Counted from the stretch's first letter, positions 22,681-34,772 are shown. The stretch: 64,000 nt of DNA from Tridacna crocea (GCA_943736015.1 OX031073.1:29105210-29169209); one strand, 5' to 3'. Notes: a model not told the origin generated them from the sequence alone. Made by a program: numbers and translations.

Positions 22681-22721
22681 AATCTGATTAACAGACAATA
22701 TATTTTTATACGGAAGCCGAG

Positions 22722-22985
22722 CCCCGGTAGCTCAATCGGTAGCGTGTAGGCTTTGAAAACAAAGGGTCCAGGGTTTGATCCCTGGCTACGACCCTGGATC
22801 GGCCAATTTCTTTGATGAAAGTCACAGCGACAGGGTTCATTCCTCTGCCATCGCTGACCATTGTTTCGATGAATATCATGTGAGAAAGCAGCCAGTGGCT
22901 TGGAAAGAAAATTGTGCAAAGCACTGGTAAAAGAGATTCCAGGAAAGCATGGATAGGTGCACTGGCTGCCGCAATATAAACGTAT
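22722..22985 (+). mobile_element. tRNA-headed SINE
   Basis: GGTAGCTCAATCGGTAGCG (A box) and AGGGTTTGATCCCTGGCTA (B box). The body ends CCAGGAAAGCATGGATAGGT and CTGGCTGCCGCAATATA. The tRNA-like part lacks a clean cloverleaf, so I read it as a SINE. Confidence 0.7.
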
Positions 22986-22989
22986 AAAC

Positions 22990-24665
22990 CTATGTATATA
23001 TCATATAAAGAGTCGAGTTGATTCAGTGCCTACCATATTCCTATGATTTTACACATACACACATACACAGAATTCTAAAAAGTAAAGGAAAAGTGAAAAT
23101 GCCTGTTACATCACATTGCACCTTTTCTCGTGATGTTTTCCATCTAATTCGAAAATACCCGTTTAGTTCGTTCAGTTATCTCTCCTTGGCGTCACTATAG
23201 ACGATTCGGGGGGGGGGGGAGGGGGGCGGGGGGGTTACTATGCCAAAATATCTTCAATAATATTCGGTCAAAGTCGATCTAAATAACGATGGCTTTGACT
23301 TTGGTAAAATTGTACAGTTAAAAAGTGCACTTTCACAAATGTAGTCTAATGCCATTTAATTACTGGTAAGTGGGCCATGATAGCCCCCCTAATACATGTA
23401 GGTCTACTGCCATACGGGTAAATGAGCAATAATTGGAAAGGGCAGTAAAAGGTCAATAATACAGTAAAATACCCAATGGCAAAAAAGCCCAAAAAGCCAT
23501 ATATCTACTAATAGATTTGAGTCACGTGGGCCTTTGAAGCTCTATTGGTCTATCACGTAACACTAAAACTTTCCTCGGTCGATCATCGAATACTACTTAT
23601 AGCACATTGGTGCATCCCCTGAATATCACAGAAATTACTCAAATTTTCATTAACAAAATTTCTATAAATAGAACATTGGCAACTCCCTCTATATCGAACG
23701 TAGTGAGACAAGGTGTGCAACGAAATCGAAATAAAAACATGACTCAAGATTGTCACCTTTCAGATATAAAATTTAAAAGAAAACAGAAAAAAAAAACTAA
23801 TTACCGATGCAGATGGGTTCACAAATAATTTTTCTAGTGTACCCAGACCCTCTATAGTTCAAAACAGTTCTTGCCATCAAGGGATAGCTCTCATCTCAAA
23901 AAAGTTAAAAAGCGTCCATATTTTCCGGATCGTCATGAGCTGACGTCACACAATTAATTATGACGCAGCTTATTATAACACGTGAATTTGCTCAAAGTTT
24001 TTGACCGATGAATGGTAAAAAAAAAGCATTTGAAAATATGCGAAATGGGAGACGAAAATCGTGATAGATCTACTACACTAGATGAAAAGATAAATTATAT
24101 CAAACGAAATATTTATTTAATAATTTATCAATACACCATTAAAAAAAACTTGATCTATATTTGAAAAAAAAAAAATGTTATTCGCTACAGAATTATAAAT
24201 CGTGTGAAGTCAGCTCATGGCGATCCAGAAAACTTTCGTTTAAATGTTATCTATGAAAGGTGACGGAGGTCAAACTTTCCCCGATTTTGTTGCACGCCTT
24301 ATCTTATTATATACAGTACATAGGGAACCCCTAATGCGCTATTTATAGTAACGGTGTCCGATAATGAACATTTCGTTATCCCTCAATAGACTAATAGAGT
24401 TTCAGAAGCCTATGAATTATATATACCAATATTACGCCATTCCATAAAAAGGCGGTATTATGTTTTCTTAATGCAGTGATTTTACCTATATCAGCACCAC
24501 ATGCAACATCCCCTACCTTTCGTGAATAATATTTTATCTTGACACGTCCCAAAAACATGTATGCAAGCCATATGTAACTATACTGCAGTAATTATTCTAA
24601 AATGATCAGGGTACAGACATACAAAAAGAACATATAGCAGTGTTGTGTTAACAGGTGGTGAAAAT
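22990..24665. other. Unassigned stretch with a poly-G run
   Basis: A G-rich tract spans about 23207-23235. The remaining sequence is AT-rich and no gene or recurring repeat was recognised. Confidence 0.4.
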
Positions 24666-24667
24666 AC

Positions 24668-24872
24668 TCAAGGCCCGTATTCACCAACTATTCTTCAGAT
24701 CGTTCTTTTTCTTATTCTCCCAGAATTTACTACTTTTGTAAGTAACAAAACTTCTGATCGGCTAAACCATTCGGTTTAGCCAATCAGAAGTTGTGTTACT
24801 TATAAATATAGAAAATATTGGAGAATAAGACTTATATTATTGTCAAGAATGGAAGGTGAATACGTGCCCTGA
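24668..24872. mobile_element. Family H palindromic MITE
   Basis: GGCCCGTATTCACCAAC at the left and GGTGAATACGTGCCC at the right. The centre is CGGCTAAACCATTCGGTTTA. Confidence 0.82.
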
Positions 24873-25711
24873 TATTTGCATGTACAAGTTGAGTTCTTAA
24901 CATGTTGAAGAAATACACAAATCTATACCAGATCAAGTGTTGTTGTAACACATATCAAAAACATACAAGAACCCATGAATTGTATTTACAAAAACAAATG
25001 TGGAAGACATATCGTAGCTCGTTGCAAAACGAAATACGCGGCTAATACGTATTTACACGTAGCAAAACATACAAACATGCAAAGACTCCTATTGTCAAAT
25101 TAGCACGTAAAAAAAATTAGTTGCAAATTTATCAGCATGTAAATCAACCCCAAGTGAACAAAAAAAAACATGTAAGCCCATGATACTTTTACAGGGTTTC
25201 ACGAACTGGTGTAGGTATCCATGGAGAAATTTTCAACTAAGATGAAACTTTGTGAGCCTAAAATGTAAATGTTCCAACTGACAAATACAATGTTTACTAT
25301 TATGATGATCAGAATGAGAAAGACAAGCCAAACAAATGTGTGACATGATAATCAAAATTAATGATCATACCAGAGAATTATACACTTGACAGACCTATCT
25401 ACGACAAACACAAATGAGATCATTGTTCAGATTTGCATGTTTTGAAACGTAGTGTAAGGGTACATAAGGAAATGACAATTTTTACAATCGATATTGAAAA
25501 AAAATATTGATCTTGGCGAATAGTTATTGTTGAATTTAGAAGATCCTTGAGAATAACACTAAGAAAGATTTTAAGGCTGATAACGATCCCTGGCAATAAT
25601 TTTTTTTTAAAAACAGTTTAATTAGTCCCTATTCGTCAGGGATTTTGCTGTATCCGGATATTGGACTAGCCGGATATTGTTTAAGTTTGTTTAAGAATTT
25701 GAAGACAATTT
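24873..25711. other. Unassigned; downstream region of innexin gene 2
   Basis: Includes the likely 3' UTR of gene 2 next to 25711, with ATTAAA on the minus strand near 25616. No repeat family recognised. Confidence 0.4.
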
Positions 25712-26512
25712 TCAATCATGACCCTCATCGTTTGACCTATAGTCAATAGAAATATCTTTTTTATAATTTTGGTAAAGGGTAGATATTATGTCGGCTACAA
25801 AAATATCGTTCCCACTTCTCGCCATGGCTCGTAATATAAACACCCCGTCGAATTTTAGAAACTTCATCACAAAACGGCGCAGGGTTCTCCTTTCACTGTC
25901 CGAGTGCACCGAAAACACCTTCCGCATTATTAGAAATTTCTTGATGTATTGTATACGCTTCACTGGAAACATTATGGCGTACACACTCATAAGTAAGGAA
26001 ATGACACTACAAATGGACACAAACAACATCCAGAACCAGAGAAATAAGAAAATGCGCGAATTGAACAGGTTAATCGGAAGAGCACATTGAATGGTCCATC
26101 GCTGTACATTCTGCATTTGCCGGATCTCGAAGTCACAAAGCGTAACCCGCGGGAACCTCGGTGCAGATTTCATATCTTCGGGGTTATCGTCCAGGAGCCC
26201 TCCAATAATATTAAATCCCCATGTTGCAAAATCCGTGCCTAAAAATGCGTTTAAGACATAAAACTGTACAATTGAATTGGATAAATATATCAATTTGGTA
26301 CACATGCTCGCGGTCATGAAGAAGTTACCATAACGACGACCGCATACGAAACAAGTGTACTGCGACACCTTTTCTTTGATTCCAAGTAGGAAGCTTTTTC
26401 TGTAATGGTTGTTGGATTTGAGCCAAGTTTCAATGTACTCAGTTAAATCTTCAAGTTTTTCTTGTCGATCCTTTTTAGGGGCCAGTTGTAACTGGAATAC
26501 CAAGGTAACAAC
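25712..26512 (-). CDS. Innexin gene 2, TM3-TM4 and C-terminal exon
   Basis: This 801-bp exon of 266 codons plus TGA follows acceptor ACTGCAG. It begins VVTLVFQLQLAPKK and carries VSQYTCFVCGRRYGNFF, TM3, GTDFATWGFNIIGG, RFPRVTLCDFEIRQMQNVQR, TM4 and the C-tail. It has exactly the same length as the gene 3 terminal exon. Confidence 0.95.
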   Translation of the reverse strand, partial: VVTLVFQLQLAPKKDRQEKLEDLTEYIETWLKSNNHYRKSFLLGIKEKVSQYTCFVCGRRYGNFFMTASMCTKLIYLSNSIVQFYVLNAFLGTDFATWGFNIIGGLLDDNPEDMKSAPRFPRVTLCDFEIRQMQNVQRWTIQCALPINLFNSRIFLFLWFWMLFVSICSVISLLMSVYAIMFPVKRIQYIKKFLIMRKVFSVHSDSERRTLRRFVMKFLKFDGVFILRAMARSGNDIFVADIISTLYQNYKKDISIDYRSNDEGHD

Positions 26513-29500
26513 CTGCAGTAAAGAGGCGAAAAGTCAAATCACTTTAAAAATGGAATGTCAAATCTGATGATAGTCATTACCTTAAAGACTACATTAGATT
26601 ATATGCTCGCGCAAAACAGAAAACTACATAAAAACGGATTGTGTCGTTTCGGATTAGCCTGTGCAGACTGCGCAGGCTAATCCGAAACGACACTTTACGC
26701 AAATGTCCCAATATCCCTTTTTCGATGTAGCAGGCCAAAAAAGGTTGGTGCAAGACTGAGAAAGTGGACATCCAGACGGATATTGTGGCGTGCTAATACC
26801 CGAGATGTTATAGTAACTTTAAATATTTTCGAAAGAAACTTTAATCAAAACAAAACATTCGTTTTTACTCATATGCTAAAACGGCAAACATGATTCAGGT
26901 TTGTGTTATCGGGAAAGCAGGCAAAAGCTCTGAGAGTGTGTTAAGTGTAGTACTAGAAGTGCAAATATAGGTGACCTGGCTGCCGCGGTGTAACTTAAAT
27001 ACTCCGAACACTGTCTTAAGTATCCAAAGCAAGTTTACCTAGGTCGTAATTTGGATGTCATCGGTATTTATTTAAAGGATTTGATAGGAAGGGGAATAAC
27101 CGATTCTAACGCCATCTATCTTGCGTTAAGGGTTGAGTCCCTTTTTCAGTCTCTCTTCGAACTTGCAAAAAGTCTGTGGTCGAAATCGTTTACTATTGAT
27201 CAACTTTCTAAATGTCGAAAGACCATTCTACTTCACATTTGAATTTGTTAGACAAAATGGATTTATGGATCCATCCTTATGTTGTTATTTGGTTGGTACT
27301 ATGTAACACAGGACGCATTGAACCCCATTTTAACCTTTTGGCTGCTAAGTGTGACTCGCTGACCTTTTGCGGGCAGCGAAGATCAAGATCAGACTGCACA
27401 GAACGTGCAGTCTGATCTTTGATCTACACTGTCCGATGAGGAGATATTTATGCCCCGAAACATAATTTTGAAGCAGCAATATTCGGGTTATAAATATCAA
27501 ATTGAAAACTTACTTTTAGTTATATAGCAGGATAAGCGTTAAGGGGTTCTTTAGTCACGCTGGGTTGACTAAGGGTATATAAATAGAGGAAAATCAACTG
27601 GTTATTTTTGATACGAAAAATACCTCACGAGGATGCGTTGTTAGGCGTTGGAAAAACGAGTGCGCAGCACGAGTTTTTTTAACGCCTTACGACGCATCCG
27701 AGTGAGATATTTTTTATATATGAAATAACAAGTTGGTTATTCTATTTATTATATACCTTATTAACATTATTATTTTTAATTTTTCGTTATAAGTGCTTCA
27801 TGAAAAAAGAATAGTTCCTAAATTACGGCAGGAAGTGAAAGTGAAAGTTGATATCGTCACTAGTGATGATATCAAATTTTATTCACTGGGAAATTCCAGG
27901 ATTTCACTACTAAGTATATAATAAATAGAGTTTATTTCATCAGCTTGTGGTTAATATGGGGAAATATTTGCCGAAAAAGGGAAAGGTATGCGAAAATTAC
28001 TCGCGGACCTTTCCCTTTCGAGGCAAATATTTCCCTATATTAACCACAAGCTGATGAAATAAATTATATTTTATATTTCCTCTGATTACTTTGTCAACGA
28101 ATGCTGCTTTTAAAAGGCACGAGCTATTTTCGCATACCTTTTCCTTTTGAGGCAAATATTTCCCCATATTAACCACAAGCTGATGAAATAAAATATATTT
28201 TATATTTCCTTTGTCACTTTTAAAACTAGTGATCTCAAGTCAATTAACCGGATAACCGATATTTTCAAAAAAGAAAAAGTAGTTCCAGATTTTTGACAGC
28301 AGGAAAATATTCACCGCGGCGGGGAAATAATTCCCCCAGCCTAAATTACGACATTTCTTTATCCATAACATTTCTAAAAATAGACACATTAAATATAATA
28401 TCAACGTTTACATTTCAACCTTACCTTGTCAATACTTATTCCATTGGCGGCGGACACACCTTTCCAAAGGATTCTGGGTAACTTGAACATCAAAGCCATC
28501 GATAGCAGAATGTAGGGGACCCATTGGTAGTACGTTAATTGAGCATCTTCTCTCTTCTTGATAAGTCGTGGTATGGAATTTTCCATTGGTATGTAATATG
28601 TGTTAGAAATCCAGCAAACCTGAAAACATACATTTTGAAAATTAATGTTCCAGGAAAAAGAATGTAGCAGCATGTCTGAAGGACAATGGGTCTAGGTTAA
28701 ATTACTGCTTCTGTTTGAATTTGAGGGCAGAAATAAATCAGTTGTACACTACTGTCATCATGTTTTGGGTTTGTTTTCTCAGTTTTTCGATCATGAACTC
28801 TTCCCATAATGTTTGCTAGCATAAAATTATTGAGGGCAGTTCATGCCACTCTGGCAAAAGAAGATAATTATAATACATTTCCATGATGAGTTATACCAAG
28901 CAAGTCATTGCATAATCGGGGATCCTTAAAATCCATTAAGTCGGACATCTGACCGAAAAAAAAAATAGTCTATTTTCATCTATTTGAAGGTTTGGGTTTT
29001 GTTTTTTTTTTGTTTTCCCAATGCGAATAAAGTGTATTTTATCGCAATTTGTCACTTTAAGAACAGTACAGATCAAGATTCGAGTGTAATATAGACTAAT
29101 TTTGGATTTCACTGTTCGCTATGATGACAAGTTGCAGGATAAGAAATAACCCATTACCACACAATCCCTACTTTTGACGCCCCTTAGAAAAAAGCCTTTA
29201 GAAAACATTGTGGGAAAAGGAGAAAATGCTGGTAACCAGCATTTTCTCCTTTTCCCACAATGTTTTCTACCCTTCAGAAAACAAATTTCAAATTTTCAGT
29301 TACTTTTATTTTGTCGTCTGCAAATGCTTTCAATTTGGACCAGTCTAAAATATTGTCGTTTGGTAATGGGTTAATCAAATACATGAGCTGTTCAGAGATC
29401 CAAATAAGGTTTTGTGGTTTTATCTTATGTACATCCCTAGATTGTGAGAGAGTCAACAATTGTCTTTAACATACTATTTTGAAACAGTCTGAAACTGAAA

Positions 29501-29812
29501 GAACCTGCAGCCGATGATTCCGAACACGCTGAAATATGACTGTAAGTTGTTGATGTTATAGAGTTTGATTCAAGTTATAATTTTACAATTTGAATTACCT
29601 GATTTGCATAGTTGACATGCGCCTCTGTGAACTGTGCCGGACACCAACACTGTATAGGATCGCCCGCGTACTGTTTCGTACTCACTATGATCGTAAATAT
29701 CAGTAACAGCATGGGCGTGAAATGATGGCTGAGTCTATCGGCGAAGTCGTCATCATTTCGGATTTTCATGATACCTCCATAGCTGCCGATATTTCCCAGA
29801 ACTTTATCCAGC
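25712..29812 (-). CDS. Innexin gene 2 (three recoverable coding exons, 5' coding exon missing)
   Basis: Innexin paralogue with exons 29812-29599, 28619-28425 and 26512-25712. They give 402 residues plus an unseen N-terminus. Numbering from the first full codon: TM1 about 32-48, loop 1 cysteines 55, 57 and 73, YYQWV at 101-105 opening TM2, CXXCGRRYGN at 190-199, TM3 about 203-226, loop 2 FPRVTLCDF and the second loop 2 cysteine, TM4 about 290-312. The short C-tail has the DGVFILRAMARSG segment and ends DEGHD. Its sequence is closer to gene 3 than to gene 1. Introns hold families A, C, D and G and a SINE tail. ATTAAA lies about 95 bases past the stop (near 25616) as a possible poly(A) signal. 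A role as a gap-junction or hemichannel subunit is inferred from family. Confidence 0.93.
26590..26750. mobile_element. Family C element (GTCGTTTCGGATTAGCC core)
   Basis: GTCGTTTCGGATTAGCCTG and its exact complement around TGCAGACTGCGCA, followed by CACTTTACGCAAATGTCC. It lies in gene 2 intron 3. Confidence 0.75.
26905..27010 (+). mobile_element. SINE tail fragment
   Basis: GGGAAAGCAGGCAAAAG, then TGACCTGGCTGCCGCGGTGT, resembling the end of the 22722-22985 SINE. No promoter boxes remain. Confidence 0.4.
27338..27542. mobile_element. Family D palindromic element
   Basis: The palindrome AAGATCAAGATCAGACTGCA / complement is followed by ACTGTCCGATGAGGAGATAT, ATAATTTTGAAGCAGCAATA and an AGCAGGATAAGCGTTAA end. 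It lies in gene 2 intron 3. Confidence 0.75.
27545..27932. mobile_element. Composite palindrome element, only copy in window
   Basis: Inner palindrome GGATGCGTTGTTAGGCGTT / complement around GTGCGCAGCACGAG, with AATAGAG and AATAGAA borders. It is followed by a tail with CTAGTGATGATATC and a closing ATAAATAGAG. Its plan resembles families F and G. Confidence 0.6.
27935..28402 (+). mobile_element. Family G composite MITE in gene 2 intron 3
   Basis: TAGAGTTTATTTCATCAGCT, then GGTTAATATGGGGAAATATT and its complement, then a tail with AACTAGTGATCTCAAGTCAA, TTATCCATAACATT and TAAAAATAGACACA. The right end is about 23 bases from the TM2-exon donor. Homologue at 58488-58953. Confidence 0.78.
28425..28619 (-). 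CDS. Innexin gene 2, TM2 exon
   Basis: This 195-bp phase-0 exon follows acceptor TTTTCAG. It encodes VCWISNTYYIPM and LTYYQWVPYILLSMALMF and ends SIDK at donor GTAAGG. The right end of the family G element lies only about 23 bases beyond this donor. Confidence 0.94.
28860..28960. repeat. Family C flank fragment
   Basis: TATACCAAGCAAGTCATTGC and GGGGATCC match the flank that precedes the core in other family C copies; the palindrome is absent. Confidence 0.45.
29146..29374. mobile_element. Family A MITE, near-consensus, in gene 2 intron 2
   Basis: ATAACCCATTACCACACAAT to GGTAATGGGTTAA. An uninterrupted palindrome runs from GAAAACATTGTGGGAAAAGG to its complement. Confidence 0.87.
29599..29812 (-). 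CDS. Innexin gene 2, TM1/loop 1 exon
   Basis: This 214-bp exon follows acceptor TTTTACAG. It starts with a split codon then LDKVLGNIGSYGG, contains SHHFTPMLLLIFTIIVSTKQ (TM1) and CWCPAQFTEAHVNYANQ, and ends at donor GTAATTC. Confidence 0.92.
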
Positions 29813-29861
29813 CTGTAAAATACAACATCAACGTATGTTGCCCTGGTTATTCTAACGAACA

Positions 29862-30690
29862 AAGTCCGTAACAAAAAAACAAATAAATGCATAGCTCAAA
29901 TATAAACCGCATCTGGCGGTATTCGAACCCATGAAGGGACAAATAACCTTGTTTTTTCGAGGATTAAAAGACCAATACCATAACCACTGAGCCAAAGAAA
30001 TATCTTTCTGACGCAGTTGTCAGGTATTGTATTTAAATCGGGACGAGGCTATGCACGAAGGATTGGTCTCCCGTAACACATCCCCTCTTAAAGTCATCAT
30101 TTATTTGATGACTCAAAGCCTTATTAGGCATAAAAACCGTTTTTGGACACAAAATGCGATTCATGGCTCGATGGCCAATCCCGGACTAGCCCCAATCTTA
30201 CGAACAAAGTCCGTAACAAAGAAACAAATAAATGCATAGCTCAAATACAAACCGCTTCTGGCCGAATTCGAACCCTTGAAGGGACAAATAACCTTGTTTT
30301 TCGAGGATTAAAAGACCAATACCATAACCACTGAGCCTAAGAAATATCCCTCTGACGCAGTAGTCAGGTATATTGTATTTAAATCGGGACGAAGCTATGC
30401 ACGAAGGAGTGGTCTCTCGTAACACATCCCCCCTTAAAGTCATCATTTATTGATGACTCAAAGCCTTATTAGGCAGAAAGTCCGTTTTTGGACACAAAAA
30501 TAAATGCATAGCTCAAATGCAAACCGCATCAGGCGGGATTGGAACCCATGAAGGGACAAGTATCATTGTTTTTCGAGGATTAAAAGACCAATACCATAAC
30601 CACTGAGCCAAAGAGATATCTCTCTGACGTAGTTGTCAGGTATTGTATTTAAATCGGGACGAAGTTATGCATGAAGGAGTGGTCTCCCAT
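29862..30690 (-). repeat. Tandem repeat of a tRNA-Lys-like unit (three copies)
   Basis: Units start near 29862, 30205 and 30477. On the minus strand each carries TGGCTCAGTGGTTATGGTAT (A box), TCTTTTAATCC in the anticodon region and GGGTTCGAATACC-type B box. Downstream are TGTATTTAAATCGGGACGA-type plus-strand blocks. Period is 343 then 272, because a 64-base block is missing from the third unit. The acceptor stem does not close cleanly, so this looks like a tandemly amplified SINE. Confidence 0.7.
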
Positions 30691-31420
30691 TACATTATTT
30701 CTATAGTTGAGCCATTCTATCAATCTCCGAGCAGAGTTGTCGTTCATTATCTCACATACATCTCTGCGATGGGCTAAATGACAAGAATCTTGTCAAACCG
30801 AGGAAAAGATGTTTTGTTACTGTTTACCTGTTTCATATGTAAAATTGTAAGTTAGACAAAGGAAATATGATTCTGGATACAATATAGGTGCGTTCAAACT
30901 GATGAATTTACCTGTATAAAATGGAACTATTTTTTTCGAGCCTCTTCACTTTTCAGAATCTTACGCCGATTTTAACAAAGATGGCTGCGCCCATGAATGA
31001 TGACAACTGATTTGACACACCGCTGGATCTAAGTTTGTACGATTAAAAATCAAGTTATCGTCCTTTAAAGATATTTAGGCTTTTCAGAAAACCCCTCTTT
31101 TGTTCATTTCCTATCACTAAGTCTGATTGGTTCCATGCTGTTTGAACAGCACACGAAACAATCGATATTGGTCTTTCTTTCACTGGCGTTTGTGTAGCCA
31201 TTTTGAGGTATGGTCATGTGACAAAAATATGACGTAATGACAGACTACTTTCTGAGCCCACTACAGAGGTGAATGTAATGATCCGGAGTGCAAGAGAGTG
31301 CCATTCTATGTCAAAAAGGAGATATAATGTATTTCTGTGGTGCGTTACACATAATTTTATAGATTCATAACATTATTTTGTCTGACAATCGACTAAACCA
31401 TGAGGAAGAACTTTGACAAG
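30691..31420. other. Unassigned stretch
   Basis: No gene or repeat recognised. Confidence 0.4.
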
Positions 31421-31424
31421 CAAA

Positions 31425-31562
31425 ATATTGAACGATATCAAAAAGTTTCGACCCAGTTCATTCAGCCTGCGCAGTCCGCGCAGGCTGAACCGGGTCGATA
31501 CCTTTTGCAGATACATTAAGATGCTTTAAGCCCCCTTTTTTCAAAGAGCATGATTCAATTCT
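31425..31562. mobile_element. Family C element
   Basis: The core CAGCCTGCGCAGTCCGCGCA with GAACCGGGTCGATACC follows, then TTAAGCCCCCTTTTTTC and AGAGCATG. Confidence 0.72.
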
Positions 31563-31914
31563 TTATCTCTACAACGCAGTGATATAAAATGATACTGAAC
31601 GCAAATAACGCAGACAAAATTCTTGCTTATCTGAAACTATCAATCAACTGCAAAGGGGAGATGGATCTGACGGTCAGCCAAACTTGTAACAAAAGAACCT
31701 TAAAAAGTGGTTGCTTCTTAAAGGTGTTTGTTAAAGAAACGAACTTTTTTGACCATTTGCTTTCTCTGTTTACACAATGCATGCTTACTCCGTACAGGTT
31801 GTTGCCTTAAAAAGGTGGTGCCCAACTCATCCAACTCTTTATCTGTGAAATTTGTGTCGTTGCCCTTCCTACGACTTTTGCTGCTATTGTGACAATAACA
31901 TAAGAAATAGTTTC

Positions 31915-33430
31915 TTAAGATATCGATAATGATGTCACTGGAATATCTGATACCAAAACAGTTGATAGAGGAATATTAAATGCTGATTATGTTAACAAAG
32001 GATAATGTGACACTGAAAATATTAAAAGTGGAATATCTTACATCGATCTTAATGATATAGGGATGTCTGATAATGGTAATAAAGACTTTGAAATATCTAA
32101 TATTGATAATTTATGACATCTGAAAGTCTGATATCTATGATAACGACACTGGAATATCTTATATCGATGATGATGAAAGTGGAATATCTAATAGTAATTA
32201 TGATGACACTGAGATATTCTAATGCTGATTATGATGACAGTGGAATATTCTATACCGATGACGATAACAGTGGAATATCTTCCAACGATAAAAGGTGAGA
32301 GCGGAATATATAGAGGATATTTGCCTTTTGCGGTGAAAGATCGAAATTTACTTCATCGAGTGGACACCATCGGTAATATTTTCACGAGTGGCTGCGCCAC
32401 TCGTGAAAATATTACCGATGGTGTTCACGAGATGAAATAAATTTCGATCTTTCACCGAAAAAAAACAAATATTCTGTTTATTTCATGCTTTTAACCTTTT
32501 CTGGGAGGAGCTTTATCAAAATCCATTACATATCTTTTCCGTTATTCCCCGTGGCGCATCCCTCCCGCATAGCAACGCATTACAATATTACGTCAAGCGC
32601 GAGAAATGTAAGGTATTTGACGTCATATTTCCAATCTGGTTGTTAGGCACGCGCAATTTACCTAGGCAATAAGAACGTGAAAATCGGTATTTTCACTGGT
32701 TGTACCAGTGTAAGATCGAAAAATATTTTCACTGCTATTTCCTACCGGAAAGCATGAAATAACTGATACTGATTATGATTGCAATGGAATATCTGATACC
32801 GATGATGACAGTAATAGTATTTGAATGATGATACCGAGTATGATGACTGTGGAGTATTTGATACCAATTATAATGACATTCAAGTATCCTTTCCGATGAT
32901 GATGGCATGGAATATCTAATAGTGAACTGATAATAAACAGTGGAAATGTAATACCGATTAAGATAACTCTAGACTACTGGTATTTGATACAGATAATGCT
33001 GACAGTCGCATATCTGCTACTGATGACTTTGGGTTATTTGAGACAACAACAACTGGAATTTTATAGACTGATAGCAATAATAGCGGTATTTCTGATATCG
33101 ATAGTGACGACAGAGGAATATGTGACACCGGCAATAACGATTGTTAAATCAATGACAGTGGAATATCTACATGCATTACTGATTATGATGACAGTGGAAT
33201 TTCTGATACAATAGGTCTAATATAGTATTACAATAGGTCTAATGATGACAGTTGACACTGATCATGATGACGGTCGAATATCTGACACCAACGGAGATGA
33301 TCTGATACCGACTATCATATCACTGAAGCAACTGATACTGATTATGTAGACATTGATCATGACGACGTTGGAATATCTGATACACGTCATGGTGACAACT
33401 GAAATCTGATACCGGTGAAGACAGTGGAAT
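31915..33430. repeat. Degenerate minisatellite, about 30-bp unit, split by family F
   Basis: The unit resembles GATGATGACAGTGGAATATC then TGATACCGAT. It is interrupted at about 32300-32766 by a family F element. The unit is close to a multiple of three, which gives spurious open frames rich in D, S, G and I. Confidence 0.85.
32295..32766 (+). mobile_element. Family F composite MITE inside a minisatellite
   Basis: TATAGAGGATATTTG at the left, the GAGTGGCTGCGCCACTC palindrome centre, GTTATTCCCCGTGGCG, AATCTGGTTGTTAGGCACGC and AAAGCATGAAATAA at the right. Confidence 0.82.
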
Positions 33431-33575
33431 ATACACAGAATAACATAATAGTAATGAAACTAATTTACTGGTCTTATTTTCAATGATCAATGATTATGAC
33501 GAAGCCGTTGATGACAACGACGACGAAGAAGAAAGAGAAGAAAAGCACGACCATCATATTTCGCAACATAATCAT

Positions 33576-33656
33576 AACGTCAGTTTACTTCAAAAACCTC
33601 GTAACTACAGCTTGTTTCAAGCTGTAGTTACGAGGTTTTTGAAGTAAACAGACGAT
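33576..33656. mobile_element. Family E hairpin
   Basis: TACTTCAAAAACCTCGTAAC, TACAGCTTGTTTCAAGCTGT and the complement: an almost perfect 80-base palindrome. Confidence 0.85.
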
Positions 33657-33659
33657 AAT

Positions 33660-33790
33660 CATTATGGTAATCATTAAGATACTCATCACGATCATCATGA
33701 TCATCTTTCTGATTATCATGATCCTCGTCATTGTCATCATGATGCTGCTCCTTCTTCTCACCATCATCATTATCATCACATTTTAGAATA
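33660..33790. repeat. Imperfect ATC/GAT triplet tract
   Basis: ATCATGATCATCTTTCTGAT and similar triplets. It gives open frames rich in D and M that I do not treat as genes. Confidence 0.7.
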
Positions 33791-34049
33791 GAAGTTGACT
33801 CACCAATCAAAGACTGTCCAGGAACCACCAGATTCTACACACATTCCATTCCCCATGTTTAAATGTATCTACTTTTCTCAACTCTCTCTTTTTGGGTTTT
33901 TTTTTACCGGTGTTTTCATCGACAGAAATTACGACAATTTTCCAATTTTTAGTCTAACACTGAGACATCGCAAAACAAACCAACAAGTATCTTTATTGTC
34001 CATTTGAAACAATGCTGCTTTTACTCACATATTTTTGGCAATCTGATAG

Positions 34050-34262
34050 GCACCACGTCACATTCCTTCATCGACCCTTAAAAAGGAGGCCTCTTGAAAA
34101 CACTGTGGGAAAAAGAGAAAATGCTGCTAATCAGCATTTTCTTTTCCAACATCGTTTCCTACCCAGTCAGAGACAAATTCCATCATTTTAGCAACAGTAA
34201 TATTGTCGTCTACAAATGCTTTCAGATGGAACAAGTCTTAGATTTTGCCATCTGGAAAAGAA
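34050..34262. mobile_element. Family A MITE, diverged
   Basis: GAAAACACTGTGGGAAAAAG, AATGCTGCTAATCAGCATT and GTCGTCTACAAATGC remain. Confidence 0.65.
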
Positions 34263-34527
34263 TTCAAGTTTCATCATTTGATTCACCTTCGTTTTTTCGT
34301 CTGCAAATGCTTTGAATTTGGACAAATTATACAGTGTAGATTAAGACCAGTCTGCTCAATCAGATCTTGGACCAATTTTGTTTGATATAAAGTTGTTTTC
34401 TTTTTCATGCAACAGGAAAGTTTAAACTGCAATATTTGAACTCAACTATTTCTGTTTGAAATGTTTGTACAATTTATATGCCCTCTAGAAAGAGTTTACA
34501 CTTACCGAACAAAATTCACCACTTTGT

Positions 34528-34755
34528 TTAAATCTTGGCCACACAACCACGAATTTTAACGATCAAAGAGAAAAAGAGTTTTGAAAACGTTGTGGGAAAA
34601 AAATAAAAAGCTGGATACCAGCATTTTTCTCCATTTCCCACAATGTTTTCACCAGAGTGTTAAATTCTTTGCCACATATTACTGAGTTGTAACGTCCCTG
34701 ATATAGAAGGCTTTTGAAAACTTTGTGGGATGAGGGGAAAATGCTGGTAAAAGAC
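34528..34755. mobile_element. Two truncated family A MITEs in tandem
   Basis: The first runs 34528-34659 with AAGCTGGATACCAGCATT. The second starts at TTAA (34660) and stops after AATGCTGGTAA. Each lacks its right part. Confidence 0.6.
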
Positions 34756-34771
34756 AGAAGTCAAAGAGTGA

Positions 34772-34772
34772 A

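Noticed and set aside
29862-30690. Functional tRNA-Lys genes
   Set aside because: Box A and B and an anticodon-like CTTTTAATC are present, but the stems are not clean and the units are embedded in a tandem repeat.
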